Source of the DNA: Paenibacillus popilliae ATCC 14706
Lineage (GTDB): Bacteria; Bacillota; Bacilli; Paenibacillales; Paenibacillaceae
Assembly (NCBI RefSeq): GCF_000315235.1
Contig: NZ_BALG01000185.1
Span: 1 to 64,000 of the forward strand
DNA: 64,000 nt
Direction of reading: 5' to 3'
Shown: in pieces, positions 15,159-24,509 of the stretch
How positions within the stretch are numbered: the stretch's first letter is position 1
Layout: each line of letters opens with the position of its first letter
Program-made: the position numbers and the translations under genes
The notes under the pieces: model-generated
Told to the model about the DNA's origin: nothing
Database searches by the model: none
What the model saw: only the letters and a program-made list of their open reading frames with translations

Positions 15159-15329
15159 TTGAAAAAACACATATTGGTTAGAGCACTGTTATTCGGTATA
15201 TTTGCATTCACATTGAGGTTTTTATTTGACGGTGTTTTCGATATAAAGGATATTATCGCCCCTATCATTTTTATTCTTCTCTGTATAAATGAGTATTATT
15301 ACAAAAAAAAGAAAACGGAAAGAAAGTAA
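15159..15329 (+). CDS. Small two-segment membrane protein (56 aa)
   Basis: A TTG start eight bases after GGAGGT opens MKKHILVRALLFGIFAFTLR, giving one hydrophobic segment (about residues 5-24). A second segment lies at about 31-44 (DIIAPIIFILLCINE), and the end is strongly basic (YYYKKKKTERK). I do not recognise the family. Its RBS and compact open frame support expression. It lies 340 bases upstream of a secreted six-cysteine protein in the same AT-rich patch. A small membrane protein in this position could be an immunity factor, but that is a guess from context only. Confidence 0.55.
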   Translation: MKKHILVRALLFGIFAFTLRFLFDGVFDIKDIIAPIIFILLCINEYYYKKKKTERK

Positions 15330-15669
15330 AGTGACATATCATGTTGTTTTTTGCAAGTGAAAAATGCTCAATTTTGCAGCCAAAAGTACCGAGGCACCTG
15401 CCAACCCTCCAAAGCTTAAATAGGAAGGGTGGTAATGCCTATATTCAGATGATTAGCAAGATGCAATCGAACTAAATTATAGTTTTCGTTGACCAAATAG
15501 GGATACAAATGTATGAATCTAATCCGCATCTAGATACGCCTCCGGTTCCAATATTTCACAAGTAAAAAATATTGTCAAAAAATCGTCTTCTTAATAATGC
15601 TAACACTGATTTTTTGATATCAAGTAGAGAAAATGACCAGATTTAAAATAAGAAAATAGAGGTGTCTAT
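15330..15669. other. Gap upstream of the Cys-rich precursor
   Basis: 340 AT-rich bases without an open frame of note. It should contain the promoter of the gene at 15670; TTGTCA near 15573 could be a -35 element but no good -10 matches it. An RBS-like GAGGTG lies just before the start. Confidence 0.35.
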
Positions 15670-16482
15670 ATGTGGATTTCAAAATTAAAATCTAAGGTAA
15701 TGATTTCTGTCGTATGCATTTTTTCGATGATGTTTTCAACGACATTTATTTACGCAGATAGTCAGCTTGTTTTGCCTAATAAGCCTCCTAAGGCACCTAG
15801 TGCGAGAGTAAGCTTTGATGATATTGATACATTAAATAAAAATATTGGATTAAATAAAAATCAGGTTCGCAAAATTAGAGATGTGCAGGTTATTGAAAAT
15901 ATAGGGAAGCGAATTTCTAACAATGCTGAGCTTCAAGCTTTTACTGGTTTCAGTAAAGATGAGTTGACAAAATCTTTATACCAAGCCATTTACCTTGGTC
16001 AATCACAAGAACGATATTCGACTTACTTCATAACATTTGAATCCTTCAATGACTCGTGGACAGTTTTATCAGTATATGATGCTGATAGAGATATACTAAT
16101 TGATTGTTTGAATTTTAAACATGCTGCAAACGATTTCTGGAGAATAGACAGCAGAAATGTTGGAAATCTACTTAAAGGAATAAAAGCAGATGTCGAAATA
16201 CTCAAAAATGGAAACCAACAAGATAAAGAGAGACGTAAACAGGATTTTCAAAAAAAATATAACGGTGATGCTCAGGTTAAATCAGAAAAAAACATAATAA
16301 GTGACGTATTTTCGTTGTTAGCCACACCTACAGCATCTGCATCTGGGCTGGATTGTAAGGCGAGTAGTGAAACATGTTCATGGGTGTCAATACCATACTG
16401 TGCAGCCGCTGGTCTTGCAGGTTTTTGGCCTGGTCTAGCGTGCAGTGTAGTTATGCAATATGTATGCAGTAAATGTGACTAA
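15670..16482 (+). CDS. Secreted precursor with six-cysteine C-terminal domain, bacteriocin-like
   Basis: A 270-residue protein with an N-terminal signal peptide (MWISKLKSKVMISVVCIFSM, cleavage likely after IYA). A polar, lysine-rich middle of about 190 residues includes YSTYFITFESFNDSWTVLSV. A short hydrophobic stretch ending TPTASASG precedes a compact C-terminus of about 45 residues with six cysteines (229, 236, 244, 258, 266, 269) and a glycine/tryptophan-rich hydrophobic centre (CAAAGLAGFWPGLACSVV). A signal peptide, a long pro-region, an AxA-like site and a Cys-rich hydrophobic tail is the layout of halocin-C8-like bacteriocin precursors; similarity is by architecture, not by a search. 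The gene is AT-rich relative to its neighbours and ends at a strong hairpin. Confidence 0.7.
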   Translation: MWISKLKSKVMISVVCIFSMMFSTTFIYADSQLVLPNKPPKAPSARVSFDDIDTLNKNIGLNKNQVRKIRDVQVIENIGKRISNNAELQAFTGFSKDELTKSLYQAIYLGQSQERYSTYFITFESFNDSWTVLSVYDADRDILIDCLNFKHAANDFWRIDSRNVGNLLKGIKADVEILKNGNQQDKERRKQDFQKKYNGDAQVKSEKNIISDVFSLLATPTASASGLDCKASSETCSWVSIPYCAAAGLAGFWPGLACSVVMQYVCSKCD

Positions 16483-16501
16483 GTCATGGAGGTTCATGCG
16501 G

Positions 16502-16543
16502 ATCGCCGCTCTTTCCCGCTGGGGGGACGAGCGGCGATTTCTC
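16502..16543 (+). terminator. Intrinsic terminator after the Cys-rich precursor
   Basis: ATCGCCGCTC pairs with GAGCGGCGAT around a 17-base loop and is followed by TTTCTC. Confidence 0.75.
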
Positions 16544-16636
16544 ATTTACCGTGAAGGCATATAGTTCCTGGCTAAATAAGCCATATAGAGCGGATAGACC
16601 CTGCCAGTCTACTCTATTGATTTCTCTGGCTAATGT

Positions 16637-16669
16637 GTTGAAAGGCAGTTGAAAGGCAGTTGAAAGGCA
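16637..16669. repeat. Three perfect tandem copies of an 11-bp unit
   Basis: GTTGAAAGGCA occurs three times without interruption at 16637-16647, 16648-16658 and 16659-16669. It lies in the short spacer between the terminator of the secreted precursor gene and the 3' end of comM. Confidence 0.9.
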
Positions 16670-16717
16670 GTATCCCCTCGCAGAGTGTAGAGGAGCAGGG
16701 GGAAGTTGCGCCAGCAG

Positions 16718-18262
16718 TCACGCCTCTTTGCGCCGATCGAGCGTGCGGTATTGAATCGCTTCCGCGACATGGGCGGCATCGATCGAAACCTGTTCCTCCA
16801 GATCGGCAATCGTCCGCGCAAGCTTCAAGAGCCGATCATGCGCCCGCAGACTTAGACCCAACTGAGCATACGCCTGCTGCAGCAGATGCTCCGCCTCCGG
16901 CGATATCACGCAGTGCCGGCGCAGCAGCGAGCCGGAGAGCTCGCTGTTGAAGCGCAGCTTCAAGCCTGTGTAGCGCAGGGCTTGACGCCGGTGGGCCTGA
17001 AGCACCAAAGACTGCATCTCCGTTGAAGACAGAGACGGCCCTTTCCATTCCGTAACCGGGGAGCGGGGCACCTCGACCTGCATATCGATGCGGTCGAGCA
17101 GCGGCCCGGACAATTTGCCGCGATATTGCGCTAGCCGGGCCGGAGTGCAGCGGCAGTCTCCCCCAGAGTACGAGCTGTACCCACAAGGACACGGGTTCAT
17201 GGAGGCGGCCAGCATGAAATGGGCAGGGAAGCGGTACACCGCCCGCGCCCGTCCGATCGTCACCTGCCGCTCCTCCAACGGCTGTCGCAACACCTCCAAG
17301 GCCTGACGGGAGAATTCAGGGAGCTCGTCAAGGAAGAGCACGCCGTGATGAGCCAGACTGACTTCTCCTGGCTTCGGAATCGAGCCGCCGCCGATCAGGC
17401 CGGGGGAGGAGATGGTGTGATGTGGCGCCCGGAAGGGGCGATCCCGCATCAGCCCGCCACCCGTCCGGTCCCATTTGCCGGATACGCTGTACAGCTTCGA
17501 TACCTCCAATGCCTCGTCGTCGCTAAGCGGCGGCAGGATTGTCGGAAGGCGGCGGATGAGCATTGTCTTCCCGGTACCCGGCGGCCCCGTCAGCAAAATA
17601 TTGTGCATGCCGGCCGCAGCCACGACAAGGGCGCGTTTCACATGGAGTTGTCCATACACATCGGCATAATCCTCCGCCTGATTCGATAGTACGCCCTCTC
17701 CCTCTCCCTGGCCCTGGCGCGGCGGCCCCGAATCAGCGCCGCCAGACCAAGGGGCGATGTCCTCCAGCCGAAGCAACTCATGCAGATGGCGCAGCGGATA
17801 AATGTCCAGCCCCTCTACGAGAGCGGCTTCCTCCGCATTGTCGGAGGGGACGAGCAGCCGCTTGAATCCTTGCTTGCGCGCTTCATCGGCCAGAGGCAAT
17901 ATGCCGGGAACCGGCCGGGTCGAACCGTCCAGCGCAAGCTCTCCGACCAGCAGCATGTCGCACAGCGGTTCAGCGGGCAATTGCCCGCTTGTGCACAGCA
18001 GCCCCGCCGCGATCGCCATATCGAAGGATGTTCCTTCCTTGCGCACGTCGGCCGGCGCGAGATTGACCGTGATTCGCGCAAGCGGGAACTTCCAGCCGCT
18101 GTTGCGGACGGCCGCTCGCACCCGCTCGACCGATTCGCGCACTGCCGCATCGGGCAGACCGACGAGATATACGTTCGGCAAGCCTGGCGAGATATCGATT
18201 TCGACCTGGATAAGCCGGCCGTCGACGCCGCATATCGATGCGCCCCACATTTTTCCATACAT
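16718..18262 (-). CDS. comM: ComM/YifB-family AAA+ ATPase (Mg-chelatase-like)
   Basis: ComM helicases promote branch migration during natural transformation. The 514-residue protein has an N-terminal LonC-like domain (MYGKMWGASICGVDGRLIQV, ITVNLAPADVRKEGTSFDM) and an AAA+ core with Walker A GPPGTGKTMLIRRLP and Walker B GVLFLDELPEF. It also has four-cysteine-type content (MNPCPCGYSS ... GDCRCTP) and a helical C-terminus. ATG 18262 is chosen because GGAGAGG precedes it; the frame is open 28 codons further but lacks family similarity there. It is the only sizeable minus-strand housekeeping gene in the window and is divergent from sucC. Confidence 0.95.
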   Translation of the reverse strand: MYGKMWGASICGVDGRLIQVEIDISPGLPNVYLVGLPDAAVRESVERVRAAVRNSGWKFPLARITVNLAPADVRKEGTSFDMAIAAGLLCTSGQLPAEPLCDMLLVGELALDGSTRPVPGILPLADEARKQGFKRLLVPSDNAEEAALVEGLDIYPLRHLHELLRLEDIAPWSGGADSGPPRQGQGEGEGVLSNQAEDYADVYGQLHVKRALVVAAAGMHNILLTGPPGTGKTMLIRRLPTILPPLSDDEALEVSKLYSVSGKWDRTGGGLMRDRPFRAPHHTISSPGLIGGGSIPKPGEVSLAHHGVLFLDELPEFSRQALEVLRQPLEERQVTIGRARAVYRFPAHFMLAASMNPCPCGYSSYSGGDCRCTPARLAQYRGKLSGPLLDRIDMQVEVPRSPVTEWKGPSLSSTEMQSLVLQAHRRQALRYTGLKLRFNSELSGSLLRRHCVISPEAEHLLQQAYAQLGLSLRAHDRLLKLARTIADLEEQVSIDAAHVAEAIQYRTLDRRKEA

Positions 18263-18677
18263 AAAAAAACCTCTCCTTCCTTCATCGTGGCCGCGTAGGC
18301 CGGATGCAGGGGAAAGGTTCTTCCTTATCATCCCTAAATATATCAATATTATAGGAGTATGGCAGCTCCTCCGTCAATGGATAAGAGATTCATCTCATGA
18401 ATAGATGATAATGATATCAAAAAAATGCACGTTCAGATCGAATAAGAGAGGAAAGCGTTTGAAAAACATGCTACAATACTTGGAGGATTGTATATATTTT
18501 CCGCGGAAGAACGTGTTTTCGAAGTGGTGGAAGCGGTTCCGCATTCACGGCCGCGCCAGGAGACGGATCAAGTCAGATTCTGTCTGCAAGCTGATACGTT
18601 CTATCATGCTGCCGGCTCCAATGGCTACGGGTCGCTATACGGCCTCAGAGGCTAACGATAGGGTAGGGGGATGCACA
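18263..18677. other. comM-sucC divergent intergenic region
   Basis: About 415 bases between divergent genes. A plus-strand frame is open upstream of sucC but shows no coding character. TGCTACAAT near 18469-18477 could serve as an extended -10 for sucC, without a good -35. The region holds a possible catabolite-response element (separate entry). Confidence 0.4.
18449..18465 (+). promoter_or_regulatory. Possible CcpA cre site upstream of sucC
   Basis: AGGAAAGCGTTTGAAAA matches the Firmicute cre consensus (WTGNAARCGNWWNCAWW) at all but two defined positions. Its place just upstream of a possible -10 element and of a TCA-cycle operon makes carbon-catabolite control plausible, but the match is imperfect. 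Confidence 0.25.
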
Positions 18678-19838
18678 ATGAATATTCATGAGTACCAAGG
18701 CAAGGAAGTAATGAAGCAATACGGCGCTGCGGTCCCGAACGGCAAGGTTGCCTTTACGGTTGATGAAGCCGTTGAAGCGGCGAAGGAGCTCGGAACGTCC
18801 GTTGTCGTGGTGAAAGCTCAGATTCATGCAGGCGGGCGAGGCAAGGCGGGCGGCGTCAAGATTGCGAAAAATCTGGACGAGGTGCGCGCATATGCGTCGG
18901 AACTGCTCGGCAGTGTGTTGGTAACGCCTCAGACAGGCCCGGAAGGTAAGGAAATCAAGCGCTTGCTCATCGAGCAAGGCTGTAGCATCAAGAAAGAATA
19001 TTATGTCGGCGTCGTTGTAGATCGCGCAACCGGCCGCGTTGTGATGATGGCTTCGGAGGAAGGCGGTACCGAGATTGAGGAAGTGGCAGTGAAGACTCCG
19101 GAGAAAATTTTCAAGGAAGTCATCGACCCTGCTGTCGGACTGCAAGTGTTCCAGGCGCGCCGCCTCGCTTATGCGATCAACATCCCGGCAGAACTGGTTA
19201 ACAAAGCGGTCAAATTTATACTCGCTCTCTATCGTGCGTTCGTTGACAAGGATTGCTCCATCGCGGAGATCAATCCGCTGGTCGTGACCGGCGACGGTCA
19301 AGTGATGGCGCTTGACGCGAAGCTGAACTTCGACTCCAACGCGCTGTTCCGCCACAAGGACATTCAAGAGCTGCGCGATCTCGACGAAGAGGACGAGAAG
19401 GAAATTCAAGCGTCCAAGTTCGACTTGAGCTACATCGCGCTGGACGGCAATATCGGCTGCATGGTGAACGGCGCTGGACTTGCGATGGCAACGATGGATA
19501 TTATCAAATATTACGGGGGCGAACCGGCCAATTTTCTTGATGTGGGCGGCGGAGCCACGACAGAGAAGGTAGCGGAAGCATTCAAGATCATCTTATCGGA
19601 TGATCAGGTAAAAGGAATCTTCGTCAACATCTTCGGCGGCATTATGCGCTGCGACGTCATTGCGAACGGTGTCGTGGAAGCTGTGAAGCAAACTGAACTG
19701 GATCGTCCGCTTGTCGTCCGTCTGGAAGGAACGAACGTCGAACTCGGCAAGCGAATCCTGAACGAGTCGGGATTGAACATTGTCGCGGCGGATTCGATGG
19801 CGGATGGGGCGCAGAAAATTGTCGCTTTGGTTCAATAA
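18678..19838 (+). CDS. sucC: Succinyl-CoA synthetase beta subunit
   Basis: Forms succinyl-CoA synthetase with SucD, converting succinyl-CoA and ADP/GDP plus phosphate to succinate and NTP in the TCA cycle. The ATP-grasp domain begins [16 protein letters not shown] and includes [14 protein letters not shown]. The C-terminal ligase domain has [19 protein letters not shown] 18678 with an upstream GGGGG gives 386 residues, the standard length; the frame upstream to 18405 is open but unrelated. It is followed after 28 bases by sucD. Confidence 0.97.
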   Translation: MNIHEYQGKEVMKQYGAAVPNGKVAFTVDEAVEAAKELGTSVVVVKAQIHAGGRGKAGGVKIAKNLDEVRAYASELLGSVLVTPQTGPEGKEIKRLLIEQGCSIKKEYYVGVVVDRATGRVVMMASEEGGTEIEEVAVKTPEKIFKEVIDPAVGLQVFQARRLAYAINIPAELVNKAVKFILALYRAFVDKDCSIAEINPLVVTGDGQVMALDAKLNFDSNALFRHKDIQELRDLDEEDEKEIQASKFDLSYIALDGNIGCMVNGAGLAMATMDIIKYYGGEPANFLDVGGGATTEKVAEAFKIILSDDQVKGIFVNIFGGIMRCDVIANGVVEAVKQTELDRPLVVRLEGTNVELGKRILNESGLNIVAADSMADGAQKIVALVQ

Positions 19839-19866
19839 TTTTGGTCGACGAGGAGATGAATAAGCG

Positions 19867-20811
19867 ATGAGCATCTTAATTCATAAAGCCACGAAGGTGA
19901 TTACGCAAGGGATTACGGGCTCGACCGGAATGTTCCATACGAAGGGAGCCTTGGAATATGGCACGAATATGGTGGGTGGCGTAACGCCAGGCAAGGGTGG
20001 AACGAAGATCGACATCGAGCTTGACAACGGGCAAACGGTCTCTCTTCCGATCTTCAATTCGGTCATCGAAGCGAAGCGCGAGACCGGCGCCACGGTCAGC
20101 GTCATTTACGTGCCGCCGGCGTACGCGGCTGATTCCATTATGGAAGCGGTCGATGCGGATCTTGATCTGGTTATCTGTATCACGGAAGGTATTCCGGTAC
20201 TCGATATGGTAAAGGTGAAACGCTATATGGAGGGCAAGCGCACCCACCTCGTCGGTCCGAACTGTCCGGGCGTCATTACGCCGGGCGAATGCAAGATCGG
20301 CATCATGCCGGGATATATCCACACACCAGGGCATGTCGGGGTCGTCTCCCGGAGCGGAACATTGACGTACGAAGCCGTTCATCAATTGACGACACGCGGT
20401 ATCGGCCAGTCGACAGCCGTCGGCATCGGCGGAGACCCGGTCAAAGGCTCGGAATTTATCGAAGTGCTTCAAATGTTCAATGAAGACCCAGATACGTATG
20501 CCGTGATCATGATTGGCGAGATCGGCGGTACGGCGGAGGAAGAAGCCGCCGCATGGATCCAGGCCAATATGAAGAAGCCGGTCGTCGGCTTCATCGGAGG
20601 AGCTACTGCGCCTCCGGGCAAGCGGATGGGGCACGCCGGTGCGATTATTTCCGGAGGTAAGGGCACGGCTACCGAGAAGACAGCCAAGCTGGAAGCCTGC
20701 GGCATCAAGGTAGCGCCGACGCCGGCGGAAATGGGCAGCACGCTCGTATCCGTGCTGGAAGAACGCGGCCTGCTTGAGCAATGCACGACACAACCGCAGA
20801 CACAAGCTTAA
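19867..20811 (+). CDS. sucD: Succinyl-CoA synthetase alpha subunit
   Basis: The CoA-binding subunit: [19 protein letters not shown] is the N-terminal Rossmann segment, [20 protein letters not shown] follows, and the phosphorylated histidine lies in [16 protein letters not shown] (about residue 250). At 314 residues it carries a slightly longer C-terminus ([13 protein letters not shown]) than usual. GAGGAGATG precedes the start. The sucCD pair ends at a strong terminator. Confidence 0.97.
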   Translation: MSILIHKATKVITQGITGSTGMFHTKGALEYGTNMVGGVTPGKGGTKIDIELDNGQTVSLPIFNSVIEAKRETGATVSVIYVPPAYAADSIMEAVDADLDLVICITEGIPVLDMVKVKRYMEGKRTHLVGPNCPGVITPGECKIGIMPGYIHTPGHVGVVSRSGTLTYEAVHQLTTRGIGQSTAVGIGGDPVKGSEFIEVLQMFNEDPDTYAVIMIGEIGGTAEEEAAAWIQANMKKPVVGFIGGATAPPGKRMGHAGAIISGGKGTATEKTAKLEACGIKVAPTPAEMGSTLVSVLEERGLLEQCTTQPQTQA

Positions 20812-20850
20812 TCACAGTTACATTTATCAATATATAATGAAGCGATAGGT

Positions 20851-20905
20851 AAGCAACCTTTCTGCCAGCTCGAATGATTTCGAGCGCAGGAAGGTTGCTT
20901 TTTTA
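20851..20905 (+). terminator. Intrinsic terminator after sucCD
   Basis: AAGCAACCTTTCTGC pairs with GCAGGAAGGTTGCTT with one mismatch, capped by an inner GCTCGAA/TTCGAGC stem, then TTTTT. The following 290 bases to dprA contain no gene that I can see. Confidence 0.9.
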
Positions 20906-21198
20906 TATCCACGGAGGACTTCTCCCGGCTTGATGGGTCCGGAGATGATCCGACGCATCCAATCATCCTGTAAGTCTGAAGTTGTTTCTACACGAACACA
21001 CGAACCGTGCGACTGAACAAACCGCTAATGCTAGACACACGAGTCGCGGCCCGATTTGGTTACGAGTGAATGACTTCATCCTTTCTTTCCACCCGGTTAT
21101 TGTAAAGAGAGCGTAGTTCATGCTTGCATTCTGATCTTATCTCAAGCAAAATAAGGGAAGTAGATACGCTTCCCGTAAAGTGAAGGAGAATTGCTGAA

Positions 21199-22317
21199 AT
21201 GGGAAATTGGACGGAACGGGAGCTCGTGTTTGCGTTAAATGAAATCATCGGCATCGGCTGGCATACGATTCGCACATTAGGGGAGCGGGTCGGGTTCGGT
21301 GGACTAGCAGATTGGCTGAACCGTCCGGCATCGGATTGGGCACAATTGGGAATGAAGCCCTCGATGGCGAGGAAGCTTGCGGCAGGCTTTCGGGCAGACA
21401 GGCTGGAAGAGAGGCTGGAACTGACTTTGAAGACCGGAATTGAATGGATTACCCGCTGGGATGAAGGCTATGCTCCGCTGCTGCAAGAGATTCCGCAGCC
21501 GCCTTGGATATTGTACGGGAAGGGGGATTGGACCGCTCTGTCCTCTGATGCGATCGCCATTGTAGGAACGCGTAATCCTACCATCTATGGCAAGAAGGTC
21601 GCCCTTCAATTGGCTGAGCAGTTGGGGTGCGCCGGGTTCCTTGTCGTCAGCGGACTGGCCAGAGGCATTGATGCTTGCAGTCATGAAGGCGCTCTCATCC
21701 AGGGGCGGACCGCCGCGGTGATGGGCACGGCCTTCGATCGGATTTATCCGCATGAGAACGCCAATCTGGCGAGACGGATCGCCGCTTCCGGTATCGTCAT
21801 CACCGAATATCCGCTTGGCACCCCGTCACATCCCGGCTTATTCCCCCGGCGCAACCGCATTATTGCCGGTCTGACGCTCGGCACAGTCGTCGTGGAGGCC
21901 GCCATGGGCAGCGGCGCGCTAATCACTGCGGATTTTGCGACGGAAACGTTCAGAGAGGTTTTTGTTGTGCCGGGACCCGTTACGTCGCCCAAATCGGCGG
22001 GCCCGCTATTTCTCATGAGGAATGGGGCCAGACCGATTGCGCATGCCGAAGATATAATGGAAGAATTGAAGGCGCGGTTGACAACAGTCCGTTTGCCGTA
22101 CAATAATGGAACGGTCGGCCTCGCTGAGAGCGAACCGCTCACCGAAGAAGAGCGCCGGATATGCGAACTGATTCGCTTGGAAGGCAGTTCATTTGAGGAA
22201 CTGCTCCTTGCGAGCGGCCTCCCATTTGCGGAACTGCATCGAATTTTGTTATCCTTACAGTTAAAACAGAGAGTTCGGGAGGCCCAGGGGGCCGTATACC
22301 ATTCGATATGGATATAA
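21199..22317 (+). CDS. dprA: DNA-processing protein DprA
   Basis: DprA loads RecA onto incoming single-stranded DNA in transformation. The 372-residue protein has an N-terminal SAM-like helical region, then the Rossmann core with IAIVGTRNPTIYGKKVA, VSGLARGIDACSHEGAL and LFPRRNRIIAGL, and a C-terminal winged-helix part (ICELIRLEGSSFEELLLASG). GAAGGAGAA precedes the ATG. It is followed by topA after 30 bases, the common Firmicute arrangement. Confidence 0.96.
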   Translation: MGNWTERELVFALNEIIGIGWHTIRTLGERVGFGGLADWLNRPASDWAQLGMKPSMARKLAAGFRADRLEERLELTLKTGIEWITRWDEGYAPLLQEIPQPPWILYGKGDWTALSSDAIAIVGTRNPTIYGKKVALQLAEQLGCAGFLVVSGLARGIDACSHEGALIQGRTAAVMGTAFDRIYPHENANLARRIAASGIVITEYPLGTPSHPGLFPRRNRIIAGLTLGTVVVEAAMGSGALITADFATETFREVFVVPGPVTSPKSAGPLFLMRNGARPIAHAEDIMEELKARLTTVRLPYNNGTVGLAESEPLTEEERRICELIRLEGSSFEELLLASGLPFAELHRILLSLQLKQRVREAQGAVYHSIWI

Positions 22318-22347
22318 AGAGGAGTTTGGAGAGGAGAGTGTGCGCCC

Positions 22348-24438
22348 ATGGCGGATTCATTAGTCATTGTCGAGTCGCCTGCGAAGGCGAAGACGATCGG
22401 GAAATATTTAGGCAGCAAATATATCGTCAAAGCGTCTATGGGGCATGTGCGTGATTTGCCCAAGAGCCAGATTGGCGTTGAAATAGAGCAAAATTTCGCC
22501 CCGAAGTACATCACGATTCGCGGCAAGGGCAGCGTGCTTAAAGAATTAAAAGATGCGAGAAAGAAAGTGAAAAAAGTGTATCTCGCGGCCGACCCCGATC
22601 GCGAAGGAGAAGCGATCGCTTGGCATTTGGCGCATGCGCTCGAATTGGATGAGTCGGAAACCTGTCGTGTCGTATTCAATGAGATAACGAAGCAGGCCGT
22701 AAAGGATGCTTTCAAAACACCGCGTCAAATCAATATGGACCTTGTTCATGCTCAGCAGGCGCGGCGCATTCTTGACCGTCTGGTCGGTTACAAGATCAGC
22801 CCTCTTTTGTGGAAGAAGGTGAAGAAAGGGCTGTCTGCGGGACGGGTTCAGTCGGTATCTGTGAAGCTGATTATCGATCGGGAGAATGAGATCAACGCCT
22901 TTATCCCTGAAGAATATTGGACGATAACCGCCCGGCTTGAAGCGGGCAAATCCAAGTTCGAAGCCAGGTTCTACGGCATGAATAACGTCAAGAAGGAGCT
23001 GGTGAACGAGGCCGAAGTGAATGAAGTGCTGGCAGCGTTGCACAAGCAAGCTTTTGTCGTCTCCGAAGTGAAGGAGAAGGAGCGGCTTCGCCATCCGTCC
23101 GCTCCCTTTACGACGAGCTCGCTGCAGCAGGAGGCGGCGAGGAAGCTGAACTTCCGTGCGGCCAAGACGATGTCCGTTGCGCAGCAACTGTATGAAGGGG
23201 TGGATCTGGGCAAGGAAGGTACGGTAGGTCTTATTACCTATATGCGAACAGACTCGACGCGGATATCGCCGACGGCTCAGGAGGAAGCCAAGGAATATAT
23301 TGGCTCCCAGTTCGGAGCGGAATATGTGCCGGAGACGCCGCGGCAGTATGTCAAAAAGGCCGCGAATGCACAGGATGCGCACGAGGCGATTCGCCCCACG
23401 TCTGTGTTGCGCAGTCCAGATCAGATGAAGCCGTTCCTCAACCGTGATCAGCATCGCCTCTACAAGCTCGTATGGGAACGGTTCGTGGCGAGCCAGATGA
23501 CGTCCGCCGTCATGGATACGATGACGGTCGATCTGCAGGCCGGAGACGTTGCGTTCCGCGCCAACGGCTCCAAAGTGCGCTTTCCTGGGTTCATGAAGGT
23601 CTATGTCGAAGGGAATGACGACGGTGTGGTCGAGGATGAGAAATTACTCCCACTACTCCAGACGGGCGACAAGCTGAAGCAGGAAGCGATCGAACCGAAG
23701 CAGCATTTCACCCAGCCGCCACCGCGGTATACCGAAGCGAGACTGGTGAAAACGCTGGAGGAGCTTGGCATCGGGAGACCAAGCACGTATGCGCCGACGC
23801 TAGAGACGATCCAGAAGCGCGGCTACGTAGCCATGGAGGATAAGAAATTCGTTCCGACCGAGCTGGGCGAATTGGTCATCCAGCAGATGGAGGAGTTTTT
23901 CCCCGAGATTCTGGATGTTGAATTCACGGCGCATATGGAGGAAGACCTCGACCATGTGGAAGAGGGGCAGCAGGACTGGGTGGAGGTGCTCAACGATTTC
24001 TATGAATCGTTCGAGAAGCGGCTTCAGGTTGCCGAGGAAGAAATGAAGGAAGTCGAAATCGAGGACGAAGTGTCCGATGAAATATGCGAAAAGTGCGAAC
24101 GTCATTTTGTGTACAAGATGGGCCGCTTCGGTAAATTCCTGGCCTGCTCCGGATTTCCGGATTGCCGCAACACGCGTCCGATTGTGAAGGATACGGGCGT
24201 CGCCTGTCCGAAATGCAAGGAAGGCAAGCTGGTGGAGCGCCGCAGCAAGAAGGGACGCATCTTCTATGGCTGTGATCGTTATCCGGACTGCGACTATGTG
24301 ATGTGGGACCGGCCATCGGTCAAGCCATGTCCGGCTTGCGGAAGCTTAATGGTCGAGAAGCGAAGCAAGCAAGGAACGAAGCTGCAGTGCACGCAGTGCG
24401 ATCATCATGAAATGATGCAGGACAACGAGGATGATTAA
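22348..24438 (+). CDS. topA: DNA topoisomerase I
   Basis: Type IA topoisomerase that relaxes negative supercoils. The Toprim domain has [19 protein letters not shown] and [16 protein letters not shown]. The active tyrosine is in [11 protein letters not shown] (about residue 298). After the core there are three zinc-ribbon-like repeats: CEKCERHF...[15 protein letters not shown]...CDRYPDC, and CPACGS...CTQCDHH. Length of 696 residues is normal for Bacilli. Confidence 0.98.
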   Translation: MADSLVIVESPAKAKTIGKYLGSKYIVKASMGHVRDLPKSQIGVEIEQNFAPKYITIRGKGSVLKELKDARKKVKKVYLAADPDREGEAIAWHLAHALELDESETCRVVFNEITKQAVKDAFKTPRQINMDLVHAQQARRILDRLVGYKISPLLWKKVKKGLSAGRVQSVSVKLIIDRENEINAFIPEEYWTITARLEAGKSKFEARFYGMNNVKKELVNEAEVNEVLAALHKQAFVVSEVKEKERLRHPSAPFTTSSLQQEAARKLNFRAAKTMSVAQQLYEGVDLGKEGTVGLITYMRTDSTRISPTAQEEAKEYIGSQFGAEYVPETPRQYVKKAANAQDAHEAIRPTSVLRSPDQMKPFLNRDQHRLYKLVWERFVASQMTSAVMDTMTVDLQAGDVAFRANGSKVRFPGFMKVYVEGNDDGVVEDEKLLPLLQTGDKLKQEAIEPKQHFTQPPPRYTEARLVKTLEELGIGRPSTYAPTLETIQKRGYVAMEDKKFVPTELGELVIQQMEEFFPEILDVEFTAHMEEDLDHVEEGQQDWVEVLNDFYESFEKRLQVAEEEMKEVEIEDEVSDEICEKCERHFVYKMGRFGKFLACSGFPDCRNTRPIVKDTGVACPKCKEGKLVERRSKKGRIFYGCDRYPDCDYVMWDRPSVKPCPACGSLMVEKRSKQGTKLQCTQCDHHEMMQDNEDD

Positions 24439-24509
24439 CCGTGGGCAAGCATACGATCAAATAAAGGGATACGTTAACAGGTGCAGGCAACCGAGGGGGA
24501 CATCAAACC

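Noticed and set aside
18405-18677. N-terminal extension of sucC
   Set aside because: The in-frame extension has no similarity to SucC and a normal start with an RBS lies at 18678, giving the standard 386 residues.
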